Source: Hysterangium stoloniferum
Taxonomy: Eukaryota > Basidiomycota > Agaricomycetes > Hysterangiales > Hysterangiaceae
Assembly (NCBI GenBank): GCA_015178975.1
Contig: WHVD01000042.1
Location: forward strand, 301,501-365,500
DNA: 64,000 nucleotides
Direction of reading: 5' to 3'
Under the pieces are notes generated by a model. That model ran no database searches. It was not told where the DNA came from and saw only the letters and a list, made by a program, of their open reading frames with translations. Below are positions 1 through 12,400 of the stretch, in pieces. The stretch's first letter is position 1, and each line of letters starts with the position of its first letter. The position numbers and the translations under genes were made by a program.

Positions 1-95
1 GCATTGGGACCACTAATAGCGGGGTAAAGAGAGAGTTTGCTCAAGTAGTCTGCAAGTTCGAAAAGTGAATCCTGTTCTACCTGAGACTTAGACAT
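1..95 (-). CDS. 5' end of an unidentified protein-coding gene (runs off left edge)
   Basis: A reading frame opens with ATG at 95-93 and stays open for 31 codons to the window edge (MSKSQVEQDSLFELADYL...). It is too short to recognise. The codons look ordinary, and the sequence just upstream on the minus strand (96-180) is rich in pyrimidine runs (CT-rich), as is usual before fungal start codons. I take it as the first exon, or part of it, of a real host gene. It could also be a chance frame, and no domain can be seen. Confidence 0.45.
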   Translation of the reverse strand, partial: MSKSQVEQDSLFELADYLSKLSLYPAISGPN

Positions 96-816
96 CGTCG
101 CGCGAATTGAAATATAAAACTAGAGAGACAGAGAAAATGTAACTTTAGAGAGAAAGAGAGAGGTGCTGACAACTGTTTGCATAACAACAGAGTTTATTTA
201 TTTATTTCCCATTCTATAGCCTCTTTACACAAAGCGAAAAAAAAACAAGGATTGTCCAAACTAGCCAAAGTGTGAGGTGTGGTTAACTTAGACAAGGGGG
301 CGTGTCACAGTTAGTCACGTGATGTCACCATCAAATCCCTTTGAAGCCCTTTGTTGGCTATGTTCTTAAAACTATTGTTCCTGTCAGATTCTTTAGCCTT
401 CTTGTTCATCAACCTACCGAATTCGAACAGGGAGCAGCTTTAACCAGAATAATACAATCCTTCGAATCGCGCTCCCACCCCCATACATCTAGTACTGTGG
501 CGCAAATTCAAATTCAAATCTCCGGATAAAATAACACATGAGGCAAGAAGCTCGAAAGACGCGAGGCTATTCCCGACGCAACTAGCAGGTCCAGCGAGTA
601 ATGATTCTATAATATAATGCGCTGAAACAAGGGAACGTGTCATTACTCTATAATATAATGCGCTGAAACAAGGGAACGTGCTCCTGACGTATCTGAAAGG
701 AAGTATGCCATTTATCAACTTGAGGCGAGATCTGTGTTTAACCTGAGTAATAATTTGATGTTATGGTGCAGCGACTTTGCCTCAGACTAGTTGTCGCTAG
801 ACGTGTAGCGGCGCCT
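96..816. other. Intergenic region, no gene seen
   Basis: Presumed promoter side of the gene at 1-95. It contains CT-rich runs near 96-180, a T/A-rich stretch near 190-245 and the 41-bp tandem duplication listed separately. Frames at 341-529 and 440-718 show no recognisable domain and overlap on opposite strands. Confidence 0.5.
599..680. repeat. 41-bp tandem duplication
   Basis: Two head-to-tail copies. The core 606-639 is repeated without change at 647-680 (34 identical bases, offset 41). It reads as a recent slippage duplication; no function is evident. Confidence 0.85.
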
Positions 817-829
817 TCACGTGATATGC

Positions 830-1088
830 ATTTTTCTTTTTTAATACATTTATATACCGCATCACATAACTAAGATACATAGCGGTTGGGAAAAAAAGTA
901 CCCTAATGGTAGGTGGGGGCGGCAGGATGTGTATGTAGCTGGTTGGTATGGGCAAGAGGGTCAAATGTAGGGAGGGGAAAGGCGGTTATGCTTTCCGGAA
1001 AGCATCAGAGGCGGCAATGAACTCAGCTAGGGCTTCAAGGCCCTTGTAGGTGCCAAGGATAATGGTGTGCATTTTTGAAATTTAGGTC
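830..1088 (-). mobile_element. 5'-truncated LINE (non-LTR retrotransposon) 3' tail
   Basis: The minus strand carries a 28-codon frame at 1072-986 ending LGTYKGLEALAEFI...FRKA-stop, which resembles the extreme C-terminus of fungal LINE polyproteins (from memory of the family). It is followed by a short 3' UTR and an A-rich tail (complement of 831-846). The segment is bracketed by a 13-bp direct repeat with two transition differences (817-829 and 1089-1101), as expected for a LINE target-site duplication. An in-frame TAA lies just before the ATG, so the piece is dead. Confidence 0.5.
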
Positions 1089-1171
1089 TCGCGTGATGTG
1101 CTTATTTTACAACAGAGATACCATCAATTTGTGGAGTACCTCTATCTCTTTTTCATTATACAATGCTGTGA

Positions 1172-1310
1172 CCCATGGGGGGCAAGCCCCCACCATGCTA
1201 CTACCCCACAGCTTTACTTGGTCACTTCGTGACCTGCTGGATCAATAATAATGTCTTTAAATACTACATCAGCAGTTTGTATTACCTTCTGTGACCACTT
1301 CTGTACATTC
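1172..1310 (-). pseudogene. Helitron helicase C-terminal remnant plus terminal-type hairpin
   Basis: On the minus strand, 1300-1213 reads ...TADVVFKDIIIDP..., nearly the same as the C-terminus of the helicase at 21018-21070 (TANVVLKDVIIDP), but continues seven residues further to a TAA. About 20 bases past the stop is a GC-rich hairpin (GGGGGC, TT, GCCCCC at 1176-1190, extended by CATGG/CCATG). Helitrons end with a hairpin close to the 3' terminus, so this may be the element's 3' end. A duplicated C-terminal exon or a fragment of another Helitron copy is equally possible. Confidence 0.5.
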
Positions 1311-1380
1311 CAGCTTCCCATTTATTCAATCAGAATTTTATGTCAAAGTGATTGAATTTTACATTATTTAGAATTATATA

Positions 1381-1577
1381 TGTTAAAAATTGCAACTAGT
1401 ATTATCTCAGTCTCATATTAGGGTATAACAGACTGAGGTGTGGATGGCGTGGCCATACAGTTTAAATACCATGCAATGAATATGTGGAACAAAGGGATGA
1501 TGTGTATCTTTGATCATGTGTTCTAAAAATAGATGCCAATCGTCAAATCCATTGTTTGTGGTGTATACATTCCAACA
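1381..1577 (-). repeat. Copia 3' LTR
   Basis: Runs from TG to CA (TGTTAAAAATTG to CATTCCAACA on the plus strand) and matches 20747-20935. A purine run at 1578-1588 on the minus strand (AAGGAGGAG) directly before it is the expected polypurine tract. It carries an 8-bp insertion relative to its partner. Confidence 0.9.
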
Positions 1578-1599
1578 CTCCTCCTTGGCAAGAACAAAC

Positions 1600-4255
1600 A
1601 TTAATGGTCTCCTCCTTAGTGAAAACAACGTGTGCTCCTCCTCGCATGGAAATTGAGTTAGATGAGACCAAGGAAGGGACAAAGATGGGAAAATTTTGAG
1701 GTGTCTGGGGCCTTGGTGAAGATAACAGCAAGGTTATCTTTGGTGTTGACATAGTTTAAGGTAAAGTCTCCCGCTAAGACATGCTCCCTAAGAAAATAGT
1801 ATTTGATATTGATGTGTTTGACCTGAGAATGTAAGAGTGAGTCCTTGGAAAGTGTAATGGCGGCATTGTTGTCATACAGGAGAGTCATAGGGGGTGAGGG
1901 AGGAAATTGGAGGCCTGTAAACAGTGTGTCAAGCCAACTGCCTTCCTTGGCAGCTTCAAATGTGGCAACATATTCAGCCTCACAGGAGGACACTGCAACT
2001 GTTTTTTGTTTTCTAGAAGTCCAAGAAATAACACCAGAACCCAAGGTGAAGGCATAACCGCTTATGCTGTGACGAGTGTCAAGACAATTGGCCCAATCGG
2101 AGTCAGTGTATCCTAGCAGGTTTGATTGCATTGGTACCTCCCAGGTGTAAATGAAGTCCTTGGGTGCCTTTTAAATAACAAACAACATGAATGGTGGCAT
2201 ACCAGTGAGGCATGGAATAACAGTCAAGATATTGAGAGAGTTGTTGAATGGCATAGGAAATGTCGGGACAGGTTGAGATGGCTAGATAAAGTAGACAACC
2301 CACTAGAGACTTGTAGGGGAGTTTCAACAGAGGGTCAAGGTCAGCATTGGAAGAAGTTGTGTGATTGCTGCATCGAAGCTTTGAATTATAGTCCATGGGT
2401 GTGGGTGCAATGGAAGCATTGGTTTGGCCAAATTGTCGAATGATCTTGACAATAAGGGCAATTTGGGATAAATAAACAGATTTGTTGGGACGGTCTCACT
2501 CGACAGCAATACCAACTACAAAATGCACATTCCCAAGGTCAGAGATAGTCCAGACTTTGCTCATTTGTTCCTTGAAAAGCTTATTTTCTGTAGGAGAACT
2601 CGCAATGGAGAGAGAATCATCAACATGAACAGCCGCTATTATGATCCCAGTGGAAGTTTTGCGGTAATAGATGCATGATTCACAGCCAAGTCTCGTAAAA
2701 CCCAGGAGATCATTTGTTCATTCATTGTTTGATTCCATATGCATCCACTCTGTTTCATGCCATAAATACTGTGCATTAACATCCATACCCAATCCTCTTT
2801 GCCAGGCTCTTCAAAAACCGGTTGGCTGTTTCATATATGTACTGTGTCTCATTCTCGGGGAGTATGCCATATAGGAATGCTGTCTTGATATTGATCTGCT
2901 GAGCATCCCATCCTAGGGTAGCAGCGATATGTAGCAAGATCCTCCAAGATTCCATGTGTGCTGTTGGTGAGCTCATTTTGTTATAATCTTTGCCATAGAT
3001 TTATTTAAAGCCTTTGAAAACCAGGTGTACTTTCCATTGGGTCACCTTGCCTGTCTCATCCCATTTAATCTGAAAGACAGGTTGACCTCTGCATATCTTA
3101 CAGCCCTGTGGGACATCAGATCGGGGAACTAACTTGTAGACCCCCATGGCTTTGAGGGAACAAGTTCATCAAGATAACCCTTTTACCAAGGAGCTGCATT
3201 GGCAGAGTTGAGGGCTTCCTCCCAAGACTTGAGTTCATCATTACATGTTAGGGGATTGATGCCCATTACTGATTTGACAATAGTGTCAGTCCCAAGGAGG
3301 CCACATTCTTATGGTAACATGGACAATACATGATCAATATCCTCATTATTGGGTCGATCATGGGGTGTGTTTGACTGCAATTGGTGGAGTTCACATAGAG
3401 TATGCAGACATTGTTGCTTTGTGAGATGTAAACGTTCCGCACTTTCTTGAGAGGCTTGGACAACACATTGAAGGCGTGAGCCTGGTTCAATATGTCCTTC
3501 TGCCATACAATTGGAATGACAAACAGGTGCTTCAGGATTTGGTTGGTTATTGATCAAAGGGGGGCCATCGTTTTGTGGTGCAGGTGCCATTGGATGATTT
3601 ATAATTGGTGGAATGGATGGTGCTATAATACTATCATTGGGAGAGTTTGGAATGACAATGTTATTTGGTATAGATAAGTAGAGGTGATTGGGGAAGGTAC
3701 TGGCAGGTCTTGGTGTGTACACATCAGTTCTGGACAGGGATGTCCCTCATGGCTTTCCAAAAAATGTACATGATATGAACTGTATATTTGATGAGTTTTG
3801 GGGTTGTAACATTGGTATGATTTTGACTTTGCATTGTAACCAACCAAAATACATTCAATTGAACATTCAAAGATTTTTGGATTATATTTGTTTTGGATGA
3901 GTACAAAAGCTTTGCATCCAATTTCCTTCATATAAGAGTAATCAGGAACATGGCCATACCAAAGCTCCCAGGGAGTTTTGCCATTAAGAGAGTTGGTGGT
4001 CATCTTAACATGAAGATGAGCTGCAGTTAGGTAGAATTCGTCCCATAAGTATGTTGGTAAATTAGTGTATATACACATTGATTGAGCCTTCCCCATAAGA
4101 ATTCTATATATGCTCCACTCGTCCAATGTGGGCTGATGTGTATGGTGCCATAAATTGTTATTCAGTCCCTCTGGATGATAGCCAATTTGACATTTCACAG
4201 CTTTTAAGCTCGCCATTATCAGTGCAGTATATTCTGACTTTCAGCCCTGTTCCAA
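1600..4255 (-). pseudogene. Copia pol: integrase C-half, reverse transcriptase, RNase H (broken)
   Basis: Going down the minus strand: the integrase C-terminal part at 4216-3623 (LMGKAQSM, LWDEFYLTAAHLH, GKTPWELWYGHVPDYS); a hydrophilic linker at 3722-3309; the start of the RVT_2 reverse transcriptase at 2976-2776 (INIKTAFLYG); the catalytic motif as HVDD near 2610; the RT C-terminus at 2396-2103 (PYKSLVGCLLYLAIST, DISYAIQQLSQYL); and copia-type RNase H at 2131-1658 (GYTDSDWA, SSCEAEYVA). The pieces fall in several frames and contain stops, so the polyprotein cannot be made. The upstream part of the same gene is at 17406-18357, separated by the gypsy insertion. Confidence 0.85.
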
Positions 4256-4260
4256 CTTCC

Positions 4261-4906
4261 TGTAAAGGGTATGCATATATGCATACCTGGACTAAGGAAT
4301 AATAACTGGATTATAGTACTTTATTATTTACCTTTTATTTTCTTTCTTTATATTCTTTCTATATTTTGAGCACACCTTGATTTTGTAGTTCGAAGCTTTG
4401 TGTATACGTATGGGCACTCTCGGCGCCAAAAGAGACAGACAACCTTTACCCAGCAGACACCACCTCGTAAACGACCCAGACGTCGAATAGCGAGAGGTGT
4501 CAAGGGTAACGTTTCAACTACCTTTAAAAGGTAGTATTCTCTTGCGTACTAACGTACTTCGGACTCGAACCGCGAAGGTCGAGCTCCAATCTAAGGTCTT
4601 TGCGCTAGTCGACATTATAGTCGACTCACGCTATTATTTCTTTACTCTAGATATTCAACTTCGCGTTGATTATCTACTTTACATCTAGCTGCAAGTTGTA
4701 CCGTGAAGGTCAACTCTTTTATTCTTTCATTCTAGCCGTCAAGAGCAACTGTACAGCTGCTCTTGTGACGCATAGCGTGTCTTCTTACTAGTACAGCTTG
4801 TCTAGTAATCTACGGTATTGTACTGTACGGTCAATATCTGCTAATAGTAGTTGAATAGACACTATTCTTCATATATCGAACGGTCAGAATCTATCGACTC
4901 TTCACA
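4261..4906 (+). repeat. Gypsy 5' LTR
   Basis: TGTAAAGGGTATGC...CTCTTCACA, 646 bp, matching 16760-17405 with four transition differences, two of them at CpG. It carries the element's promoter. A diverged relative is the LTR at 28824-29437. Confidence 0.95.
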
Positions 4907-4907
4907 G

Positions 4908-4925
4908 TGGTGATCCGGGCCGGAC
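4908..4925 (+). promoter_or_regulatory. Gypsy primer-binding site
   Basis: Begins TGGTGATCCGGGCC, one base after the 5' LTR end. TGG is what pairs with the CCA end of a tRNA. I do not recognise which tRNA. Confidence 0.6.
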
Positions 4926-4982
4926 CGTTCTTTTCCTACGAGGAAAAACTTATTATTTGACTACTAAGACCTGAACACGCGA

Positions 4983-7922
4983 ATGACTACGGGCAAGAAT
5001 CAAACATCTAGGCCTTCATCAACGCCGGGTAGCTCCATGCCTCGTCAAAAATCTTTTAACCTAGAACCACCCCGTAACGTCACCCTGAGGAAGTCTTCAT
5101 CGACTTTTCAAGGATCAGCTCCTCTGGAGGATTCCCCCGGAGTAGTAGCTGGATCGTCTACGAACATTCCCCAGCTTCCTCCAGGATCACCTCCTCCAGA
5201 GGATTCCCCCGGAGTAGTAGCTGGATCATCAATGAACATTCCCCCCGATCCACCTGAGGAATGCTCATTACTCGGGCAGTTGGACACCCCTGGAGTTAAC
5301 GTTGAGTCTAATCGAGCACCCACGCCCGTTCTCAGATTCCCTCCGAGACAGGTCATCCTTAAGCAGTTCCTCGGAGGTCATATGGTTTACGCCCAGCCCA
5401 TCGATTACAAATGGGATATGTACTACACCGATCGAATCCCCGAGGATCAGGTTACCCCCTTCGTGGAGGAGTACAGTACGGATTACCCTATTCTACCGGA
5501 GACTGTAGCAGTTTGGTTAGGGCGTTATCAAGCGATTTTATCGGCGCGGGATTTATTCACGCGACCAGGGAACCTTGAGGATTTGACCCAATCGATTCCT
5601 GAATGGTCGAATGAGGTGATGACTACTATGGAAGGAGGAAGAAGAATTCTCAAGCGGGAGGTGTTTTCTATGTTCCTTGAAGCACTTTGTACGCATGATG
5701 ATGTGTTGCAGATCCTGCATGTCCTGCTTGGCGGAGATCATGTTGTGCCTAAGGTTGACTACCAGTACATGTACATCCGTATGTTGGAGGAGTCTCTCAA
5801 TGGAGTCACGCCAAATCTATCGCTGGCATACCTCACTTTAAGAGGTCGGTTGAAGCGAAACCAAAGAAGACTTGATAAGATGGTTTTAGAGGTACTCCTC
5901 CCCTATAACGACTCAATCCAGGTCCCTGATTCGCCTATCTCCACGACCAATTCGTTTGTTCGCAACTTAAACGGGTCCCCTGATACGCGTTTTCTGCATT
6001 CTCTCAACCGTCCTGTAATATTGGAGGATTTTCCACTGGACTTGAGGACGCAAGTGATAGAACACCTTCAGGAGAAGAGGATTGAGGTCTGCGCTCCCTT
6101 CCATCAACCCCAGCCGTGTCGACTTCTGAACGCGATGGAGATCGAGAGACAAATCGCGATGGAACCGGGCCTAACATCTTTCCAGGGAGATCACCGCTCT
6201 CGCGTCGCATTTGAGGGAGTCTCCAACAGCCCTAACTTCAGGGATGAAGTGACCACTCTCAGAAACCGATCAGTCGCCAACAAGGGTCGACCGTCCTTCT
6301 CCACGGCATTCACTGAGGGCATAGCTGGCCCAGTTGCTGGTCGAGGATCGCTTAATCCAGACGGTCCCCACCATTCTCTACCGATCGCTTCAAACCCTTT
6401 CTTGCCATCAGGAGGACCCCCTAGCGATTCATCTGGGAGTTCAAATACTTCAGACCGGGGAGGGAACTCAGGACGTGGGGAACGCCACAATGGAGTGCCT
6501 AATACCCCTTTTCGAACTCCGATGCGGTCTCGAGCTAGCACGCTTATTGATGACTTACCTAAGGACAAGAAGGTCACTCTTAACACCAATGACCTCAAGA
6601 TCAAATGGTCTGATCTCCCTGAATACGATGGAGCTCAATCCGAAGCCCTGGACTATATCATGGATATCATGAGTCTCGCAGAGATATCAGACTCTATGAG
6701 TGCGATCTTAGGAGTTGCTCTGCCAAGACGACTCAAGGGGCACGCTAAGGTCTGGTGGAGCACCTTAGACTGTGAGCATCGTACTGAATTCAGTCAATCT
6801 CATGGGTTGTTTCTTTGGGGTATCATTGAAGGATTGCTCGGAACTCGTTGGCGTGAATCCTTAGCCTTAGAATGGGAAGCTATGAAATTTTGACAGGCTG
6901 GTCACGATCGTGAGACACCCGTCCACTATATCCAATGGAGAGTTAAACTTTATCGTTTCCTGTACGGGTTCCACCAGGACAGAGGGGATGAGACACGCAG
7001 ACTCATTCTCACACTGCCTACGGAATGGCTCTACCTTCTTCAAGGACAACCCATCGATAATATCATGAGTTTACAGACTTATGCTAATAACCTGCAAGAA
7101 GCTCTGATTAACGCTTGGGTCCAAACACACCGGGAACGTTACAGGTTCCAGAAACCGCGCGTAATGTTATCGGAGGGTCAAGAATTGGATTTTAGAGTCA
7201 CCGGCGACTCCTCTTCACCTAACCATATTCTCGTTAGTGAGACTAACGAGAGAGGCTCGACGAGAAGGACTGTTCCAGACGTCGCTGATCCAAAACAGGG
7301 AAAACGTCACGGAAAAATGTTCTTCGAGAGGAGTAACAAGAGGAGTTCGGTCAAACCCACCAAGGAATGTTGGATATGTGGAAGTCCGGAGCATTTTAAG
7401 ATAGACTGCCCTCAAGCTGGCAAAATGTCTCATTATGTCTCTATCAACAAATGCTCCGCACAGGATATGTCGGAGGAAGCTGAGGAGCAAAGGTTATATG
7501 AAGCGGTACATGGACTATCTATACAAGGACAAGTAAATAACTCTGATGACGAATTGACTTTTGTTTCCGTTTATTCGCCCGATGTCGAAGACAAATTAGT
7601 GAGGGAGGAAAATCGAACGACTGGTGAAGCTCTTCTGTCTGAAGCTTACGTATCCATACTCGCCGCAGATTTCTTCAAAAAAGGAGACCGGCTGAGTGCT
7701 CATCGGCAGGACCTTGAAGGCCTGACCGAGGACTACTGTCAGACTGGAGATTCTCACGAACAAATCAGTTCGAATTCGCTCTGTTCGCCTGGAGCTGATG
7801 TTGACACGTTCCCGTTTGATCCTGGGAACCCCCCCGATTTACTACCGTACGAGAATTCAGATTCGGAGGACAGCGACGATGATCCAGTATTGGATTCCCC
7901 TTCGAAGCATGTTCCTTGCTGA
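4983..7922 (+). pseudogene. Gypsy gag (one internal TGA)
   Basis: The frame opens at ATG 4983, 77 bp after the 5' LTR, and continues to TGA 7920-7922 with one internal TGA at 6891-6893 where related gag proteins have Arg, so a single CGA-to-TGA change is the likely cause. The N-terminus is Pro/Ser-rich with a 72-bp tandem duplication (5111 and 5183; the motif EDSPGVVAGSS occurs twice). The capsid-like region lies around 6590-7060. A CCHC zinc knuckle (CWICGSPEHFKIDC, spacing C-x2-C-x4-H-x4-C) sits at about 7369-7410, followed by an acidic tail. The frame continues past 7922 straight into the protease without a shift. Confidence 0.9.
5111..5254 (+). repeat. 72-bp in-frame tandem duplication in gag
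   Basis: 5111-5182 and 5183-5254 are near copies (24 codons each), giving the repeated peptide EDSPGVVAGSS(T/M)NIP. The copies differ by a few bases. Confidence 0.8.
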
Positions 7923-10900
7923 AGTGAACGCAGGAACGTAATCTTGTCCCTGCGCAAGGAAAGTAAGAGGCCTCGAATCCAATACCCTCGTCCCAGTCAT
8001 CTGATGAAGGAGGATACTACAATCCTTTATCGAAAACGGGATCCTCCCAGTGGTTACTCTAGCATAGGAGTTGCAGCGCTCCATGTTTTCGGTCATGTAG
8101 GAACTCCCGATTCACCCGAACGCATTAAAATTCGAATGGACACGGGAGCGGATCTTTCCCTTATATCGGAGGAATTCTACAAGGAACTGCAGGGCATGTA
8201 TAAGTTGAAACAAGGACTCAAGTTACGTCTAATCCAGCTCACGGGTAACGCTAAGGTTATCGGATATGTTAATATCCCCATTTACCTGGAGGACGACAGT
8301 GGAACGTTACTGAAGTTCGCGGCAGAAACTTATGTTGTTAGAGGAATGACGGTGCCAATTCTTTTGGGAGGAGACTTCCATATTAATTATGAAATTGGTA
8401 CTCTAAGAGATCAGCCGTTGGGATCTAGACTTATTCTCCCGGGACGACAGGGTTTTATTCCAGCCGGTTCTTCTAAGGAACCTCAACCTTTGACCTTCAC
8501 CGTCAATAAGGCCCCTTTCGGGAAGCATGAGAAGGAGTCATCCAAACTCACCTCTCTCCCCAATAAAGGTGTGCATACTGAAAGAGTCGCGCGAGCCTTG
8601 GAGGATTGCACTATCGATCCAGAGTCAGCCAGACTAGTGCCTATTTTTGTTGAAGATCTAAAGGGCGAGGAATGGATTGTTGAAGGAATTGTACTGCAAA
8701 ACGAGGACGGTTCTATATTAGCCACACCAATCACGGCAATTTCAAGGAATAGTGCGGCAGTACCTTTAGCCAATCCATCGCTAACCCCTAAGACTATCCA
8801 ACGAGGGGAGACAATAGGGATAATTCATGACCCTGCTCATTGGGCTCACAAGCCCAGGTCACTCGAGGAGAAAGGTTTAATGGTAGCAGGCGCGACCAAG
8901 ATCGCACACCTTATCGAAAGTCTCTCTCAACTTGAGGAGGACCGTCAAGTCGCCTCAGAAAGGCCTAAGCCACCTGTTGAACCAGAGATTGCAGACGATT
9001 TCGAACCGCCTGGTCCTAAGACGGCTGCAGTGGCTGATAATGAGAAATTTGCCTCAGAGGATCTTCACAAGTTAGTCAATTTGGGACCGGATATACCAAC
9101 GGAGGTCCTGCCACGTCTCAGATCAGTTTTGACTGAGAACGTTAAGGCTTTCGGAGTCGACGGACGGTTAGGGCAAGTGGAATGTAGAGTCCCTGTCCCC
9201 TTGAAAGAGGGCGCTCAGCCCATATCCATGCCTATGTTCCCCTCGTCCCCTGCCAATAGGAGAGTTATAGACGAGCAAATGGATACCTGGTTCGAACAGG
9301 GTGTCATTGAGCCATCTAAAAGCCCCTGGGGAGCGCCAGCCTTTGTAGTATATCGCAATGGTAAACCGTGGGTGGTCATCGACTATCGGAAACTTAACCA
9401 TCTCACTGTTCCAGACGAATTCCCTTTACCACGTCAATCGGAGATTATGCAAGCGCTGTCGGGGTCAAATGTTCTTTCTTCTTTCGATGCGCTGGCCGGG
9501 TTTACTCAATTAGAAATGTTGGAGGATGATAAGCCCAAAACAGCCTTTAGATCCCATAGAGGGCTGTGGCAATTTAAAAGGATGCCATTTGGGCTCAGAA
9601 ACGGCCCCTCTACATTTCAGCGCGTCATGCAAACAGTTTTAGCACCCTACTTGTGGATTTTTTGTTTAGTCTACATCGATGACATAGTCATATTCTCTAA
9701 GAACTGGGATGATCATTTGCTTCACCTGAATCAGGTGCTTGGCGCTATCGCTTCGGCCGGTATCACTCTCTCTCCCAAGAAATGTTTTATCGGATATAAT
9801 TCGATATTGTTATTGGGTCATAAAGTATCTAGGCTGGGTTTTTCAACCCACCAAGAAAAAGTTCGCGCTATATTGGAATTGGCCCCACCCACTAAGGTTT
9901 CTGATCTACAACGGTTCCTTGGAATGGTCCTTTACTTTTCAGCATATATACCATTTTATTCATGGATGGTGTCCCCTTTATTCTCGCTCCTAAAAAAGGG
10001 AACACCTTGGACGTGGACTGCTGAACATGTCCGAGCTTATGAGGATGTTAAAACCGCATTAGGATCAGCTCCAGTGCTGGGACATCCAGTTAGTGGGATG
10101 CCCTACCGATTGTATACGGACGCTTCAGATTTTGCCTTGGGTTGTTGTCTCCAACAAGTCCAGAAGATGGCTTTAGGAGATTTAGTGGACACTAAAATCT
10201 ATGCCCAAGCCAAATTGGCTTTTGACTGTGCGCAGGACGTGCCATCCTTTGTTCATCAATACAAAACCAAACAGCCCGAGATTGAGTGGTCGGATTCGTG
10301 GGGATCCACTTTTGAGGCGACCGAAGTTACTGTTGAACGAGTCATTGCATATTGGAGTCGCACGCTGAAAAGCGCGGAGCGTAACTATTCTGCTACTGAA
10401 CGGGAAGCATTAGCAGCAAAGGAGGGACTGGTCCACTTTCAACCTTTCATTGAAGGTGAACATGTCCTGCTCATTACGGACCATGCAGCTCTGCAATGGG
10501 CTAGATCTTACGAGAACACTAATCGTCGACTAGCCGCATGGGGGGCAATATACGCTGCATTTCCAGGTCTCGAGATTTTGCATTGAGCAGGGAGAGTTCA
10601 CAGCAACGTGGATCCACTGTCCAGACTCCCTCGGGTACCAGCCTTCGTGAGCCCTATTAGAGATGATTTGCAGGCTATCACCTCGACTTCTCTAGACAAG
10701 AGTACTGAGGAAAAACTATGGAAAGACGAACCCGCTAAGAAAGCGGTCTTCTCTACCATACTCGATTCTATGGAGCCTTTCGGAGTAACTCAAAAGGTCC
10801 GACGGTCAGAATGGGATACTCATAACGCAATAAGGAACGACCAGGAAGACGAGTCCGACTTCGCATTGCGTCATCCTCAGCTACTAATCAGCATCGAGGA

Positions 10901-11444
10901 GGGATATATAAAGAAATTTCTAGAGGGTTATTCAAAGGACCCGGTTTTCAGGAATCCCTACGCTTTAGATACCCCTTCACCCAACGCGGTTGTTACTCCT
11001 TCTCACTACTTCGTGGGAGCAAACCGACTCCTGTACTTTCACGACTCGGACTGGAAAAGTCGAGTCTGTGTACCCAGAACCATGATTAACTCAATTCTAA
11101 GGTTGGTGCATGATAACCCTTTTGAGGGAGCACACGCCGGAGGCCAGCGGTTGTTCAACCTGATGAAAGACCGGTTCTTTTGGCCAAGAATGCTACAAGA
11201 TTGCGTGTCGTACGCGCGTACCTGCGATATCTGCCAAAAACCAAAGTCGATCGCACCGCTCATCAAGGAGCCCTCAGACCGGCTGACGTACCTTTTAGGC
11301 CATTCAAGGTAGTTTCTATGGACTTAATCACTGGACTACCCGATTCAGGAAAGGATTCGTATTCCGCAGTCTTCGTTGCCGTTGATAAATTGACACGTTA
11401 CGCTATTACAATACCTACCTTTTCGAACCTTACAGCTGAAGGAT
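7923..11444 (+). pseudogene. Gypsy pol part 1: protease, RT, RNase H, integrase N-half
   Basis: In the same frame as gag. The aspartic protease motif RMDTGADLS is at 8139-8147 (DTG). Reverse transcriptase spans about 9290-9870 with YIDDIVIFS at 9672-9698. RNase H begins near 10110 (YTDASDFALG). TGA at 10584-10586 interrupts the conserved HRAGRVHSN-type linker where Arg is expected (again CGA to TGA). The integrase H2C2 zinc finger is at about 11105-11240 (H..H..CDIC). A one-base deletion near 11262-11266 moves the integrase core into the next frame, where SMDLITGLPD gives the first catalytic Asp (about 11319). Coding is cut at 11444 by the solo LTR and resumes at 13382. Confidence 0.9.
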
Positions 11445-12184
11445 TGTAATGTATTAGCCTTATTTCAATATTATTTTCTGGAAAAAGGAGTCCAATGCTC
11501 AATCAAAATGTGCAAATACTCAATTCACTGCAAGGTAAAATAATTTAAGTATTTGATATTAATCAGTGGCAGCCTTAATAGACTTAGAACCCCTGAAGTC
11601 AAGAGTTTACTTGAATATATGCACCCTACTTCGCAAAGAAGGTTTTGAGAGCTGCTTGTGCAAGCTTGTTTTTTTTCTGTGATAACAACTACTAAAATAA
11701 GAATAACAATTTACTGATTCCAAAGCTAGATTTAACTTCAATGCTAACTAGTTTTTATATATTTTATACTATTTGTCAAACAGTAAAAATATTTATAAAC
11801 GGGTCAAAAGATTAGATATAGAATAAAACACTATTTGGCTAATATATGCTTTATTTACACTAACCTACAAGGTCTACTGTGATATTAACTTATCAGGATC
11901 TTAATGTAGTCTTAAGGATTCTGCAAGGATATTCTCAGTATTTGTTTATGTGAATATGCTTTACTGATTCACAATGAATGAACAATAAATCAAGGATTAT
12001 TTGTAATGCAATAAACAGTCAAATTACTCAACTAGAGGTGACTGAAGTCTTAAACTACAAATAACAATGTAAGGAAAACTAATAATCAGTACTCAATTAA
12101 GAGATGACTATAGTATGAGATTATTTATATATTATTAGTTGATAACCAACAACTCTAACTGAGGTGGAAATAATATATAAAAGA

Positions 12185-12400
12185 TAGCCAACTATTCAAT
12201 TAAGAAGTGGCAAGGGGGAACAAAAGTCAACAACTCAGATTGAGGTGACAGGGGAACAGCAGATCAGTCAACAGCTCAGATTGAGGTGACAAGGGATCTG
12301 ATTGGGCCAACAACTCTGATAGAGGTGGCAAGGGTTTCCAACAGCTCAGATAGAGGTGGAATTAGATGTCCAACTGCCCAGATAGGGGTGGAGTAGCCTG
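12185..12400. repeat. Degenerate direct repeats within the 1.93-kb LTR
   Basis: Five to six units of the type CAACA(A/G)CTCAGATTGAGGTG(A/G)CAAGGG with variable spacers, 45-60 bp apart. Confidence 0.6.

Noticed and set aside
4551-4580. tRNA-like B box on the minus strand of the gypsy LTR (GGTTCGAGTCC), also in the 3' LTR
   Set aside because: No A box or cloverleaf can be built around it and it lies within an LTR, so I treat it as a chance match.
6191-6604. Minus-strand 137-codon frame opposite gag
   Set aside because: Shadow of the gag reading frame, with no domain of its own.
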